A stretch of DNA of 64,000 bases from Apostichopus japonicus (GCF_037975245.1 NC_092565.1:11962499-12026498), one strand, 5' to 3'. Shown: positions 22,341 to 35,915, numbered from the stretch's first letter. Notes: generated by a model not told the origin, from the letters alone. Numbers and translations are program-made.

Positions 22341-22405
22341 GTATATATATATATATATATATAACTATATATATATATATTTATATATATATATATATAT
22401 ATATA
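22341..22405. repeat. (TA)n microsatellite
   Basis: Interrupted TA array with CTA and TTA breaks. Confidence 0.97.
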
Positions 22406-22721
22406 CTCGAATGTCAAATATACTCGAACTTTCGGTCCATTTTGACAGGAAAGTCTCAGTGAATTGAATACTATGTTCGTGACTTTTAGGCCGAAACTCT
22501 TCATAGACAGATGCGTATAATAAGCAAATGTTTGCTATTCATGTGAATTGATAGGACCATTGTACTAACCATGTGAACATAGGGTAAAGTTTCCATTCAG
22601 TAATGTACTTTGGACAAAAGCTTCTATCACCCATGATTAATTGGGCCCTTCGGCCAGAAAGTGAGCACAATTATTACACGTCACGATCACAATGGGACAC
22701 GGTATCATCACAACTATAGCG

Positions 22722-22724
<3 letters not shown>

Positions 22725-22805
<81 letters not shown>
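22725..22805. repeat. (TA)n microsatellite
   Basis: About 40 uninterrupted TA units. Confidence 0.98.
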
Positions 22806-22808
<3 letters not shown>

Positions 22809-24288
22809 TATCGTATGTATAAGTGTTTACACTCATCACGTATATTTACATGTAAGAATTTATTTGTGGGTGGGGGGGGTGGGGGCGAGGGTACTCACCG
22901 ATGTTTTATATTATTTTATTACATATGTAAATCAGAGGGGATTGGCAAGTTAGAATCAACCCCCCCCCCCCCTAACCCTTCCCACACACCCACAACCTTT
23001 GAAATCCCGTGTTCGAAACTGCTTAAACCTTCGTTACTTGAGTACAGTAGAATACTCGGTGATATAGTTCTAGAAATAAAATAAAAACCAACCCAACATA
23101 TTGCAATCCAGATGGCCTGTACTTTGAGCGTGATCAGGGTTGTATGGTGTCCTTTAAACACCATCTATTTAGCGATGAATAGCCAACAGTTTACAAAATG
23201 TTTGAAAAGAGAAAAAAGAAAATATGCCTACTTGATGCACATATTTAATGATGGACGTTTGATGGAGGAAATGAATTGAATATATATTGATATAAAACAT
23301 AATTCATTTCACAGTTTCTCAAGTTAATAATGGCATTTTTTGTGTGCATATTTTCGCTTTCTGTCTGTATTTTTTTTTTTTTTGTAGTCAGAATATTTAT
23401 ATATATGTACTTAAGGTTTGATTATACAGACTTAATATATATCATGGAAGAAAGTAAAGTTTTCATACAGAAAGAGAGAGAGAGAGAGAGATTCAAGAAG
23501 AAATTAAACTGTGTCACGTTTTGATCGATTAATGTGGTCCTTCTTTTATCTTATTTGGGATAGTTTTAAGCCACTTTTTTACTTAACTGTGATTATACAC
23601 GCGGAAATATCCTTCCACAGCAGTTTTGCGAGAATAAAATTTAATTTTCATCAATTGTTATACCTGGAAATGGATAAACGTTAAAAATATAATCTGACCG
23701 TTTGCTTAAACGTTTTATGTTGTGTTGAGCACAGTTAGATAGATAGGCAAAGTATTGGTAAATCATGCATTAAACCTGATAAAGAAATTTACCCATTTAT
23801 TTGAGAAAAACAATAATTTATGATTTTTTATTCCCCTCCAACTTTGGATACAGTAGTGTTTAGAAAATTTGCTTTATTTAGATCTATAATTAATCTTTAG
23901 TTAAAGAAACATACTTCGCCATAAATAATGTCCTGATTGTATATATATTGCCAATTGGTATATATGACTGTATATATATTGGTAAGAAATGCTTTAGATT
24001 TTTGGCTTAAGACCTGTTATTGCTTTTTCGACAAAACATTTCCGATTAGTATTCAATTAGTGTTGTTGCAGAGTGAAAGTAGACAGCTATGTTTCTGTTA
24101 ACATCATAGGCCGATATTCTGCATAAGCTTCGTTCCTCACGTTGCAATTACTTTCCTCCACATATCTGAACTCACGTTGCAAATAATTAACGCACCTTGC
24201 CGCAGATCTGACGCGTTATTCATCTAAGAATACTTATTTGCACGATTTGCATGCGCAGAATTTCAAAGTTAGGGAGGGGAGGGGAGGG

Positions 24289-24419
24289 GATTACAAAATG
24301 TCCCCCTACTGATTAAGGCAGATGCAGGAACCTTAACGAAAGGGCCGGAGGCGAGTCTATTTAGGATTTATATAAGGAGGGGTGAAGCCCCGGGGTCGAT
24401 GTAGCCGATTCACATGTAT
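24289..24419 (+). repeat. Dispersed repeat, copy A
   Basis: Shares an ordered set of words with 32706-32840: GCAGGAACCTTAACGAA against GCATGAACCTTTACGAA, GGGCC(G/A)GAG, then GTCG-TGTAGCCGATTC against GTCGTTGAAGCCGACTC, and CATGTA. Same orientation. It looks like two old copies of one interspersed element of unknown class. Confidence 0.7.
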
Positions 24420-26390
24420 AAGCTGGAAAAACTAAAAATAATAACGGCCGTTCACATATATTTGCAGAATTGTCACTGGCTATTAAGAAGATAACAAAAA
24501 TAATGTCAGAAGTTTTTTTTTTCCATTTTACAAATGAGGTTATGCTTGCCCTCTACCCCCATCCCCCTTGTTAGTGAAACAGAAGTCTAGCTACGCATAT
24601 AGGTGGTTATCTTGAAAACCCGGAAAAGCTAGTGAAAACACATCAAGAGCTTTGAGTTTTCTATTTTCTTGGAATATAACATATCAATACTAAAATGCTG
24701 CCAAAAGTCAGCCTTTTAAAAAAAGGACTATGCATTTGTTTTTTATATTAAAGATTTATTTTAATCAATTTCTTACCAAATATTCAACAAGATATTTTGT
24801 CGATATTACAGATAGATTATATATACAAGTATAATGAATATCTTACAAATCACCGTTGCTATGTTACCAGACAATATTTGATGTTAAACCCAACCCATTT
24901 CTTCAATACCTTAATATTTCTGTGATATTCATGTTCTAATGTTATATCCATAGTAATAACAATGATCAAAATATTTTAACATTACATTTTCAACAAAATC
25001 ATTTTAAAAAATTACATAAAATTTACTTCATCACTTATTGACATGAAATATTGAAAACGGTTGCTACTAGTGTAGCGTTTGTACACTGATTTGTACTCGA
25101 GTTTGCCAAGAATATTTTTTAGTTCAACTTCATTCATACTATGTCTTAAAGGTTTTTCATATTTTTTTTTATTACCCCAAATAAAAATCATTTCAAGAAA
25201 TCAGAACAGAACTAGTTTCATAAGTTTGATGAATTGATATAAAAAAAAAATAAAAAATATCTACTTATTTTCGAAATTAATCTTTTACGGCAAATTTGAA
25301 TTATTATTCAAAATGCTTTTGCTACTCATAATGATCATTGAAAACACTTTTTCCCCCCTTCAAATATTTTTTTTCCTTACACAGAAGATAGTTTTCAAAG
25401 TATAACTCTAGAATTGCCTTAATATTAAATAACTAAAAAACCATTATTGTAAATTATCCTACATGTATATTAATATGAGTGTATATATCAATATAGGTCC
25501 ATAAACTGACTATAGGGAATACATGCCAAGAGAACACCAAACCTGTTTCATCCATTCATTGCGATATGAAAACTATAAAAAAAAAGGAAAAGAACGAATC
25601 AAATGTGAGAGTAGAGATTTTTTTTTAAATTCCAAATGTTGGAACGCAAATGTAGCAAAATGGGTTCGTTACGGTGCATTTAATCTCACGAACCATTTAG
25701 AAGGATTTAACGAAATTAGCGAGCAAAACATTTCATATTTTATTGTTATGTTATCTACAGACAAAATGTTGACACATCGCCTTACAGTATACCAGTTACG
25801 ATATATGATAAAACACCTTCCAAAAACAGAAACAAAAAGTTACAAAGTGCTTTGGAGGAATGAACTATTTCAGTTTACTATTGGGAGGTGGATTAAGGGA
25901 TCGAGGGAAGGGGTGGGAGAGGTGGGGTGGGTTTCATTGCTTTATCCAAGTGGAAAAGAAAGATTTTGTGCCACTGCGTTATTACCCACTTTGGTATATA
26001 TATCCACCCTATGTAGTACACGTGTAACTATCTACCGTATTATATTCCGGTCGGTAAATATAGTTAGCGTACACTTATATTGTATTTCAAGTCTGTATGA
26101 ATAAATACCAGTATTATAACATTATATAATCGTTATTGTTTAACATATATATTATAATACAATAATTCCGTAAATTATTAGCATGTGAACTGGTTGCTTT
26201 ATCGAGAGAAAACAAAATATAGTGATGAGATGAAAACTGTTATGTAATCATTACGTAACGACAATACACGTGATTATAAAACCTTTGAAATTATTCCTCG
26301 TAAAATCTAACAATCTGTCAAAAGTCATCATTTTCCGTTTTTTTTTTAAACTGACATCAGTTAGTACGTTAACAGAAATATAGTGCAATG

Positions 26391-26396
26391 TTTATT
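26391..26396 (-). terminator. Candidate EMX polyadenylation signal
   Basis: AATAAA on the minus strand about 0.9 kb after the EMX stop; the first one I see reading away from the gene. Weak evidence. Confidence 0.2.
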
Positions 26397-27311
26397 TCAG
26401 TTCACATTATTCACTGTATCACATATTAATGTGTTTAGACGATTTGTTTCAACACCGTGCATTGAAAATGCATGCAAGACGGTACTGTATATTAAAGAAC
26501 AGGATTTTAGTCAATGAGAGGGGGAAGCGAGAGGGGGGTTGGTCCTTCGAGGAAAAAGGAAGGGTACTGTAGCCTAAATATTTATCTTGAACCAACGGTT
26601 TATATACATTATACTGAGTTTGGACGCGAGATGGAGAGGGGGGGGGGGATGGGAGGAAGGGAGACACCTTGTATCGAGGTAGCATTGGAATACCTACTTA
26701 TTATAACTATATAAGGATCTTAGTTAAAACCAGGTCACATGATCTATATCAAGATAAGTTACCATCGATGCATTACTGTAAAATGTAAAGCTTTCTGTGT
26801 CCATTATTGTGGTTGTTTGCAATTAATTGATATTATCACGTGACCCATGTAACCAATAAAGTAGATAAACGCTGTGAGAATAACACAGAACCTATCATCA
26901 ATTTGATTTAAACATACATTTCCAACCAATTATCAAACCGGTAACTTCGGCATCTGTCACATACAAAAAAAAATATGTCATGTTATTTGAGAGTCGTGAA
27001 TTAAGTACGTTTTGAACACGTTCCTTCCGAACAAGCACATTATATTTGTAACACATGTAACTCCTCATCCTGCATAAGTACGCTGCACGGCTTCCACGTA
27101 CTCTTTGTCGTCAGTAGTGTCGTGCACAATCGAAAATAATGAACGATGGCTCAACGTGACGTAATAGTTCCATCGGCAATATAGGACTATAAGATTACTT
27201 GTCAGACGACACAGACGGTAAATCGCCTTTACTTTACATGACTTTATCTCCGTATAAAAAAACAAATTGTCATTTCAGGAATAGAGGGCGTTGCTCGTCT
27301 ACCTCAGACAA

Positions 27312-27476
27312 TCACTCACAGCTGTCTGATAAGTCCTGTTGTGTCTCCATGCGCCATTTTGCCACATGATGAGAGTCTTTGCTGTTGCTAGGTGCCCGTG
27401 AAGCTTCTTTTTCTCCTTCTTCTTCCGCTTTTATACGTTTGTATTTTGTTCTTCTGTTTTGAAACCATACTTTTAC
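27312..27476 (-). CDS. EMX: EMX coding exon 3 (Val334 to stop, recognition helix)
   Basis: Acceptor TTGACTTCACAG. It reads [14 protein letters not shown], the DNA-recognition helix, then an acidic/basic linker and the C-terminus ending DLSDSCE before the stop at 27314-27312. [10 protein letters not shown] resembles the INRWRIATKQ tail of vertebrate EMX2. Confidence 0.96.
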   Translation of the reverse strand, partial: VKVWFQNRRTKYKRIKAEEEGEKEASRAPSNSKDSHHVAKWRMETQQDLSDSCE

Positions 27477-30400
27477 CTGTGAAGTCAAAGAGAAAGGAAT
27501 CTTTTTAGTTTCGTACTGCTTATTATAACATCTCAATGTGCAATATTTGGTGTAAGTTTCAAGGACATGATTATATCATGGAGCTATTACGTAATATCTC
27601 CATGGTTATGTGACTGTTTCCCCTGCAAACCAATTCCTATAAAACACGTAGCATTCACTAACGAATTACCTTTTCGTCGTATGTAGAAGATATTTTGACC
27701 ACAAGCTTCTGTAACATCTGAGTATATGTGTAAAGACATATATACATGAGATAATCTTTAAAATCATTAAAATTGTGTTAAAACTCTTTGCCAAAACTTC
27801 GACGTGATCCTAATTATAAGTAAGCCACTTTTCGAACCAATTTTTGAATAAGGCAAGACGTCTATAGAGGGATCCTTCATATCCCATAATTCCAACATAA
27901 GTTCGGGTCATTTCCCATTTCACAGTGAAGGATCTATACAGCTGCACTTATACATGTGCATGCTACGGATTAGCTATGCGTAAAAGAAACCCTTTCATTT
28001 AAGGAACATACTAGTTTTCAAATATATCATGGCAAAGGTATGACTTTAATATGGATTAAATCCCCCTTCTATTTTCATGAATGTTATAAAAACAAGGAAA
28101 CATGAACATAATCATTACATGTTAATAAAAAAAAAAAGGGTTTTAAGAGAAAATTATAGGTTTGATTGACATCTTTCGATTTTATGTTATGATCAAGTGA
28201 ATGACATTAACACGTGTAACCATTTTATTCTTTACTTATTCTGCTATAGAACATGGTAGTGACTAAATGTCAACGTGAAGTGAGGGCGGTATTTTCATTC
28301 TATAATTTCAGACAAGAAGAACGTTGTCATAGAATGGAAGGAACAGAAACCAAAGATGGTTATCAAATTAAGAAATTGCTGAAATAAATAAATTTTAATT
28401 ATTTTCGTCGAAAACAAGAACAAATCTGAATGAAGAAGAATACCAATCAAGCTGTTCTAACTCGGCGAAGTTTCTTTTTGAATATATTTAACTTTGCCAA
28501 CTTCTATAACCAAAATACCACAAAAGGTTTTTGATAACATCAACGCACAATAGTTACTTAATGCCAAACCAATAATCGCACTTTCGTCCTTTTCGGATCG
28601 AAACCAGCTAAAATATTAGACGTGAGTCTGCAGTACCCGATTCACACCCTAATTGGAGCCCTAGGGTAGCATAGGGCAGCACATGCATCTCCTATAGTCC
28701 CATTATTCAGTTTTGCAGAACACAAAAACAGCAAACTTGGTATCTCTTGCAGGGAATTGCTCCCAGACAATCATTCTCTTCGGAGGCCCTTTTAGACAAT
28801 AGGAAGCAGAGGCGTTATGAGATTCTTGAAGGGAAATGGTGACTTATTGTAACACTCCCATCTTTCCCCCTCCCCCACCCCCTCTCCACGGTCAAAGTCA
28901 CTGAATCGTGACAAGAGATTATTTTGCAGTTGTTTCTTACCTGCGTCTCTGTGAGGTTTAAACTTGCTGCAAGTTGTTTTCGTTCTGCTCCAACTACGTA
29001 ATGGTTCTTCTCAAAGGCTTGCTCAAGTCGAAGAAGCTGAGAGGGTGAAAAAGCAGTCCTGATTCGTTTTGGTTTTCTGAACGGAGGATGGAACAAAAAG
29101 GCCGCATGCGGAAATTCTGGACCTGTCATAAAAATAAAAAAAATAAAAATGCTTGCAAACTATTTTCACTTTTCTTAGCAATCAGACACATCAAAAATGT
29201 AAAATTAATAAAAATTAGAATATAGAGGTCTGTGTTTCATATTTCTGTAGTTAAGTATATAAATTATATATCAAACATAACATACTTGTATGACATTCTT
29301 GGTATATCAAAAGTTGATATCAAAGGTACTCTCTCTCTCTCTCTCTCTGTATACCATACACTGACGTTGTGTTGTGTCATATTTTCATTATTTGTGGGAA
29401 GGTGTTATCTGAGCAAATTTCATCTTTTTCTTCTACTTTTATTCGAAGGGGGGGGGGGGATGGGGGTTAAAACTGATATATTTATATACTTAATTATATA
29501 TTCATATATTTTATTTCTGCAAGTTATTACTTTTCGTATATTCTATTAACTATAAGTCATTGTTTTATAATCTATATTGAGTTTCAGGGCGACGTAACTT
29601 TGAGTTATTTTTAGAGACTACACATTGCTTTCTAATTTGATATAGCTACAATGAGTATTAATTTGCCATGTTTTGTCTTGGGTTCCAGCACTTACACATA
29701 CTTACCTATAGTTACCTCAAAAAAATGTTAGGAAGATTGAAATTTTGACATTAATTTCTGTGAGTCCTCCAAGCGAGTAAATTCGCCATTTTTTTTTTTT
29801 TTTTTTTTACTATTTTAGTAAAACGCAGAAAATTTCTCCAATATACAAAGCATGGTACAAATTTACCCAGTAGCTGCTCTCTATCTATAGTTTTCTTTCG
29901 CTTCTTCTTTTTTTTTTTTTCCTTGCGAAATTTGAAATTTCACGCTTCTAGCCAGTATATATGGTAAGTAATTAACCGTTTTGGGGAACCTTTCTCTCCT
30001 ACTTAGCACGATGTGTTTTAGAGAAAAGAAAACTCCCAAGTTTGCGTTCAATTTAATTCAGATAGGCGCACCGGTTTCTTATCGTGATGCATTGGATGCT
30101 ATTCGAAGCATAAGGTAACTGATAGTTTAATTCAATCACAAGCCTACACCTGCCGGCTAATTGTGCTCTCTCGGGAACTTAATTGGCTCAATAGCTGTCT
30201 CCTCTTAAGACAATTACATCGTTTCAGGTAAACAACGCTAATAATGAGACACTCGGATCGATACAATACAGAGATGGGTTACTATGTTGAATCATTGGGG
30301 ACAAGTCCTGAATATATTCCGTGCTCGTTCCATTCAACAACAAAAAAACTTTCTTTCTTCCCTCGATAAAAAAAAAATCTTTCTTCCATGCATGTGCTTA

Positions 30401-33400
30401 TCTTTGCTAATAATTCGTCCTTCAAATGAACATACAGAAGTTAGTCCTTACATTTACCGAATAATATATATTTTTTCACAACGATCCAACCTTAAAATGT
30501 CGAAATTAAGATTGTCACTCTTTTTTCTGCCTCTCTTTTTCTCTCTCTGTGTGTTTCTATGATCCACAAGAATATAAGAATCGAATAAGATGTGGAAGAC
30601 TTGTTATGACGTAATAACAATCGAAATTTATTAGTTTACGAAAATTAGAAATCAAATTTCTAAGACAAATGTAAGGAGATCTCTATTTGAAGATCATTTT
30701 ATCTTTGTTTTTGTTTCTCGGTGAAAGTAACCAAATTTATTGATAGTTTTTTTTTTTTTAAATCAGGACAAGGTCAGAAAGGTGCTCATCTAACCTGGAA
30801 AAGTCTTGACTAGTTTTGTTTTACGGGGTGATGTCATCAAAAGATGAATGCAAATTAGGGGTAACAACATTTGGAAACGGTTGTCTGCTAATTTTCAAGG
30901 GTTAACAAATTTGTAGTGGGATTGTTACAGTTTAAACATTCTATATACTGGTTTAAGTATTCTTAGTCTTACAAAAATTCAAAATGAAAATTTTCTTCTA
31001 AATAGAATTACACAATGAACTTTCTTTGAAAACGTTTTTTTTTTTTTCTCTTACTCTCTCAATTTACATTATGTGTTTCTCGAAACTATTATATTATTTT
31101 GTTATTTATTTATTTTGCCTCTCTAAAAGACCGACCTTTTCTTTAATGATAAAATATGAAACAAGGTCGGAAAATAAAAGCAGCAAAACTAGAACAAGGA
31201 AGGGAAAAGAAATCAAAATATTACTGTAAATATCATAAATGGTTGATGTTTTCAATATTATCCTTTTGCGCTTATGGTTTAAAAATCAATTATTGAATCA
31301 AGGATACTGTCACGAATGTACTTTAAATTTTTTTTTTTTTTTACTTTGGCCATTTTCTTTTCAAATGATATGTGTTTAAAATGCGATCAATTTTTCTAAT
31401 ATCTGATCCATTTATCAAAACTATTAAATGTGGTAGTTTTTACGCCAATAAAGACTAAAACACTTGTTTATTTGGAGAGCAGTATAACGTCAATTTATTT
31501 CTTAGTATTTTCTTCTTCTTCTACGTCTTCTTTTATTATGTACACATTTATCATCCGTTACACCAGGGGGGGAGGGGGATACCCGCCACCCGGGGGGCAA
31601 AATCTGGCAGCTTTTAACTGGCCCCGGACCTTTAGGAATATTGCACACATACAAAACAGAAGGTAAAAAGTTTTAGAAAATAAAAAAAAAACAATCTTCA
31701 AAATCAAAGTCTCCCAAAAATTCATCGCATTTTGGGCGTTTTCTTTTTTTCCGCTTCCTGTATGGTTTTCAGGTTAGGTTTTGAAAACTCGTGTTTTTAT
31801 GAGTTGTTAATGGCACTTTCATGCCAGCAATCAGAATCTGACTTTCACTCATTTGCATTCCTGACGAATTTTGGAATTCCTTTCTTTTTTCATTCATTAA
31901 TTTGATAACTGAAATTTCACAGTTAATATGCGGGCTGTGGGGAGGGGGTGGGGTTGTTTATTGGGAGAACCTGTTTCAAGGTTAGTCCGGCCCGTCAGGA
32001 CACCAGACTTCATAAATGTTGGAACCCAAGTAATAAAAACGTTGCCCGCCCCTGCTTTAGTCGATTGAAGAAGGCAATGTTTAGTAATGGACAAAGAACA
32101 TACTCGATCATTCTTAAAAAAGGAAAATAATATTTACTTATAGTGGTTCGAGGTTACATTATGATAAATATATTCTGTTATCTAGTTTGGGTAAGTAATG
32201 TTTGTTTTTCTGAGTCATTCATCTGACTACATAAATCCTCCTTTTTTTTTAGTAAACATTTTAATAAAGTTGATATAGATTCCATCACATAACCGTATCG
32301 CGAATTAAAGAACAATTAAGAGGCCAAATCATGTAGGGAACAAACTATATGACTGGAATTAATTTTTGAAGTCGTGTGGAAGAAAACACTTTTCCTTTGT
32401 GAGGTCGGTTTGTTTTTAATTTCGACCAACGTTCTTGCCCAAGTTTTTCTTTTACCTTATCGAATATTATTTTTAGTTTCCTGGGAATTTTCTGTGTTTA
32501 TAAGAGTCATATATATGTATAGAAGGTAATATTTAGATTTAAAAAAAAAAAAATCACCGCTGTTGTTTTGCGGGATTTTACAGACGAAAGTTGAATGGGA
32601 TTCTTTTTCATATGGTATGACACCGCTTTCAAAATGTAAAGATATGAGTTTACAGTGGCGCATATGGGATTCTATAGGTGGGGGATGGAGCAGGGGTGGA
32701 CGGGGATGGATATTATAAGTTACCCCAACTTATAAAGGTAGGAGCATGAACCTTTACGAAGGGGCCAGAGACTAATGAAGGACATTATAAGAAAGAGGGG
32801 GTTTGGCCCTGGCTGTCGTTGAAGCCGACTCCCATGTAACGGAAGGGGAAGATCAATTCCCCTGGAATTTGTTAAAAGATTAGGCGTCAAATGGTGCATT
32901 CTGAGGTATATTTAGGCTATTAAATCTGCTAATGAATACTGTGAGGTTGAAAGACTGCTTTACACAGGTAGCATACGCCCTGCCCCTCCAACTCCACTGA
33001 TACATATAAGGTGGCACAGCTGCAAAACGATTAGTTAAGATTGATGCAGGCATGGTAAAAAATTAAGTGGTTGTATTTATCAAGTAAGAACAATCTTGTT
33101 CCATTGTGCATTGTTTTAAACCATTGTATGTGTACATCGGATTAACAGTCACATACTGACTGCTTTTAATAATTTTAAATGTTCTATTTAAGTCTTTTAT
33201 TTGCCCGCAATTATTCTCTCCATCTCTTCTTATGTATGTTTGTATGTATGTATTTGTATATATATATTCAAATATATAAATGTAGGTCTAAATATACACA
33301 AATACCTACAAACACATATACATTCATACATATATAAAAATACATACACATATATATACAATACATACAAATATATACATATATACATACACACTATCAT

Positions 33401-35915
33401 ATATAAAACAGTCAACCTAATATAAATTTTTGTTCCTTATGAGTATAAATAATCTTCGTCTTTTCCAACACCGTGTACTTAACCTAATATACAGTAAGTG
33501 TACACAAATATGTATATGAGCTAAATGGAGAGGATTAATGAACCAAACATATAGATAATATTTGAAAATCCTAATGGAGAATATAGCGACGAAGAAAATC
33601 GAACGGTTTTCAATTCGCTTTCTGCATGCACCATATACCACACAATGGCTCTTTGTTTAATATTATCTCAAGCAGGTCTTTATCATTATTATTCTTTTAT
33701 TTATTTATTTAATTTTTTTTTTTCATTTTGTAGAATGCATGCAATTCTGCAAGGAAATATTGGTTAATATTTTATTGATTTATTTTTACATTGAAAATTT
33801 GTTTTCTATTTTGTAAAAAAAAGTAAAAAAATATCTCATACAAGAATGACGTTCGAAGAATACGTTCCGCCGTTTGTCGATTGTACAATATCAAAACAGA
33901 ATTAAGAATTACAGATTTTTTTTAAAAGATCAAAAAGCTTATGGGCAGAAGCTTTTGATCAATCTGTGTATTCCAATTGCACTCGATGGAATGATTTTTT
34001 TATAACTTGGATAAAAGAAATATAATGAATTAGATCATAAAGAGGCGAGCTCTTTCATCAAAACTTATTTTGGTTTTATTTATTCAAAAGAATATAGTAT
34101 TAAGATTAACAGTAGTTACTGAGTTCTCTGCGTGCATCGGTTGATAACCCAGGTTTTTTAATCCGTCGGATTAACTCCGTAAGTCTTTAGTGGAATCAGA
34201 TGAAACTTCAAAGAAAGCCATCAGAATAAACAGAGAACATAGCAAGCGAAAACTTGCGTTGGGAAATTCCCACAGTTTTTGAAGGTGTAATTAAGCAGTT
34301 ATATGGTTCTAAGTATTATTACTGTTGTTGTTGTTGCTTGGTCAACAATATTAAATTTGTTAGTATTGTTTAGTATAAGATTTTAAACTGGCCAAAGAAA
34401 AATAATTCTCTTAGATTTCGCCTAGATTAATAAGTTAAGCAATGAATAAAGGAATTTCAATATTTTGTCTCACTAACCCTTTTTAATATTAGCATTTATC
34501 ACAAAACAAAAAGAAAATTGGGAAAAAACGTTCAAAACATTATTTTTAGCTATCGTTTTTCATCTTCACGACTTGAAATGCAACTTTTGGCTGTAGCCAA
34601 GCTAACGAGTTATACGGTGCATTGCTGATGTGGAATGGACTCGAGAAATGTTATCAAAATCAAAAGTTGCTTAACCAATCTTTAATCTAAACAGCTATTT
34701 TTCTTTCTTTCCAATTCATTCGATTCTGTTCTGGAATTACTACATTTATAAGACATTTTTTGTGAGGTGGCCGGGTGGGAAAGTGGAGCGCCTGTTCCTA
34801 CACTTCTTACGATTCTTACCTAAGGCTACGAGACCCAAAAGAATTTTTTCCCCTTAATTTTATTTTCGAATAAAGCAAAGAAAGAGAACAAAATTTCAGT
34901 CTTTTACAATAGTCTATATACAGCTGATTTATCAGGTAATGGAATGCCATGACAATGTTCAACTATTCAGTTTGTGCACTTACGCAATGTCAAATTACAA
35001 GCCTGGCACAATATAAGTCGCATAATGCCTTGTTAAGTACACTGCCCCGTTCGGTTAGATTTGTTTACTTTATAAACGATGCAGGTGATGATTCTTACCT
35101 GGGTATCTCCCATGGCCAGCTAATATTCTGTTCCTGGCCATCAACCACGGGTACACCCCATACCCCTGTTCACGTTTGAGCCCTGGTGGTATCCCGTTGA
35201 TGGGGTTGAAAATTGCGCCTCTTCCAAGGTGGGTGGCTCCTTGGGGTAGAAAAGTCGCGGCTCTATGAGCGTGGTCTGTCGCGAAGAGTCGCCCCGTGTC
35301 GCTTGCACTCCTATGTAGGATTTCTTGGTGATCGTCGTGATGGGAGGATGGCGTAAGAGGTTGCGGGATGGCTAAGCCGGGGTGTGGGTGTCTGTGACCC
35401 AAAGTGATTGACTGACCTACTGTTTCAAGCTGATGCTTCAAGCTTAGGTTCATTAATTCTGCTCCTTTCGACAAAAAGTTCATACCGAGTGGGAAAGGAT
35501 CCTTCAGAGAGTGGCCGATGAGTCCGTTGTCATGGTTACGAAGTTCACCACCACCAAGAAGATGCGAAGTACTGAGTTGATTCGCGAAAATATGACTGGA
35601 GAGCGCAGTCCTGGGATCCGGTCTTGAAAATATAGGTAGAGAAAAGGAGGGTGGTGTGCTGGTCGGAGAGGCGTTGGGTGAATTCAGAATCGATTGTGGT
35701 GATGATGATGATCTTGATGGCGCTTGGTCACGGGTCGGTGAAACAGAACCCACGGAACATGGTGATCTAATCCTTGCGGGGATGGATCTTTCTGGTCTAT
35801 CGTCTTTATCTTTAGAAACCAAACTTTCAATGCTGAAGGAACTAGGCCGCGATTTCACCGGTTTAGGAGTCGGCGGAGGGGACCCCGGCTCACGTTCTAC
35901 AATAGTCGTACTCAT
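27312..35915 (-). CDS. EMX: EMX/empty spiracles homeobox transcription factor, 3 coding exons
   Basis: Nuclear DNA-binding developmental regulator of anterior nervous system and related structures in bilaterians (family knowledge). Coding exons 35915-35099, 29122-28941 and 27476-27312 join in phase into 387 residues and a stop. The N-terminus has [10 protein letters not shown] (27-36), the counterpart of the EMX FTIESLVAKD repression-type motif. Residues 40-110 are rich in Ser/Pro. YPWL (255-258) is the hexapeptide used for PBC cofactor contact. The homeodomain spans about 290-349 ([21 protein letters not shown]48, Q50 and N51 are W337, Q339 and N340). The intron falls between homeodomain residues 44 and 45, as in other EMX genes. 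The acidic tail AEEEGEKE follows. It is longer than human EMX2 (about 250), mainly through the N-terminal part. Orthology to single-copy invertebrate Emx is inferred, so EMX1 versus EMX2 does not apply. Confidence 0.96.
27477..28940 (-). other. EMX intron 2 (inside the homeobox)
   Basis: 1464 bases, GT-AG. No repeat array or coding homology seen. It could hold regulatory sequence, but nothing specific can be named. Confidence 0.85.
28941..29122 (-). CDS. EMX: EMX coding exon 2 (Gly273 to Gln333, homeodomain 1-44)
   Basis: The acceptor TTTTTATGACAG precedes GT completing Gly273. It encodes [18 protein letters not shown] and homeodomain helices 1 and 2 up to LTETQ. The donor is GCAG/GTAAGA, phase 0. 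Confidence 0.97.
32706..32840 (+). repeat. Dispersed repeat, copy B
   Basis: Second copy of the element at 24289-24419, same orientation, with matching words in the same order (ACCTTTACGAA, GGGGCCAGAG, GTTGAAGCCGACTC, CATGTAAC). It lies in EMX intron 1. Confidence 0.7.
33230..33415. repeat. Cryptic simple ATAC/ATAT repeat
   Basis: Degenerate TATG/ATAC/ATAT words over about 190 bases, opening spurious Tyr/Ile-rich frames on both strands. Confidence 0.85.
34764..34842 (+). repeat. Possible decayed tRNA-derived SINE head
   Basis: GGTGGCCGGGTGGGAAAG near the start could be a decayed A box, and GGCTACGAGACCC about 60 bases later a decayed B box (consensus GGTTCGANNCC). No second copy in the window to confirm. 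Confidence 0.25.
35099..35915 (-). CDS. EMX: EMX coding exon 1 (residues 1-272, plus one base)
   Basis: ATG at 35915-35913 is followed by [18 protein letters not shown], then FSIESLV at 27-33. The middle is Ser/Pro-, then His/Leu-rich without known fold. The end is [18 protein letters not shown], and the donor is CCAG/GTAAGA with one base of Gly273 left (phase 1). The first ATG after in-frame stops upstream was chosen as start. Confidence 0.94.

Larger units (their letters stand above)
21412..27311. other. Intergenic DNA and EMX 3' flank
   Basis: 5.9 kb. It holds (TA)n arrays at 22341-22405 and 22725-22805, a dispersed repeat copy at 24289-24419 and a C-run at 22960-22972. The 193-codon frame at 25523-26104 has AT-rich, low-information composition and no domain I recognise. 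EMX 3' UTR must occupy the right end. Confidence 0.7.
29123..35098 (-). other. EMX intron 1, 6.0 kb
   Basis: GT-AG intron. It holds a G-run (29448-29459, plus strand), several poly-T tracts, a dispersed repeat copy (32706-32840), an ATAC/ATAT-rich simple stretch (33230-33415) and a tRNA-like fragment at 34764-34842. No exon-like frame found. Confidence 0.8.

Noticed and set aside
25523-26104. 193-codon plus-strand frame
   Set aside because: No domain, AT-rich random-looking composition, no convincing splice or promoter context, and it lies in the 3' flank of EMX.
31560-32060. Possible hAT element between CACCAGGGGGGG and GTTGCCCGCCCCTG
   Set aside because: Only the right end looks like a terminus; no matching left inverted end or target duplication could be found.
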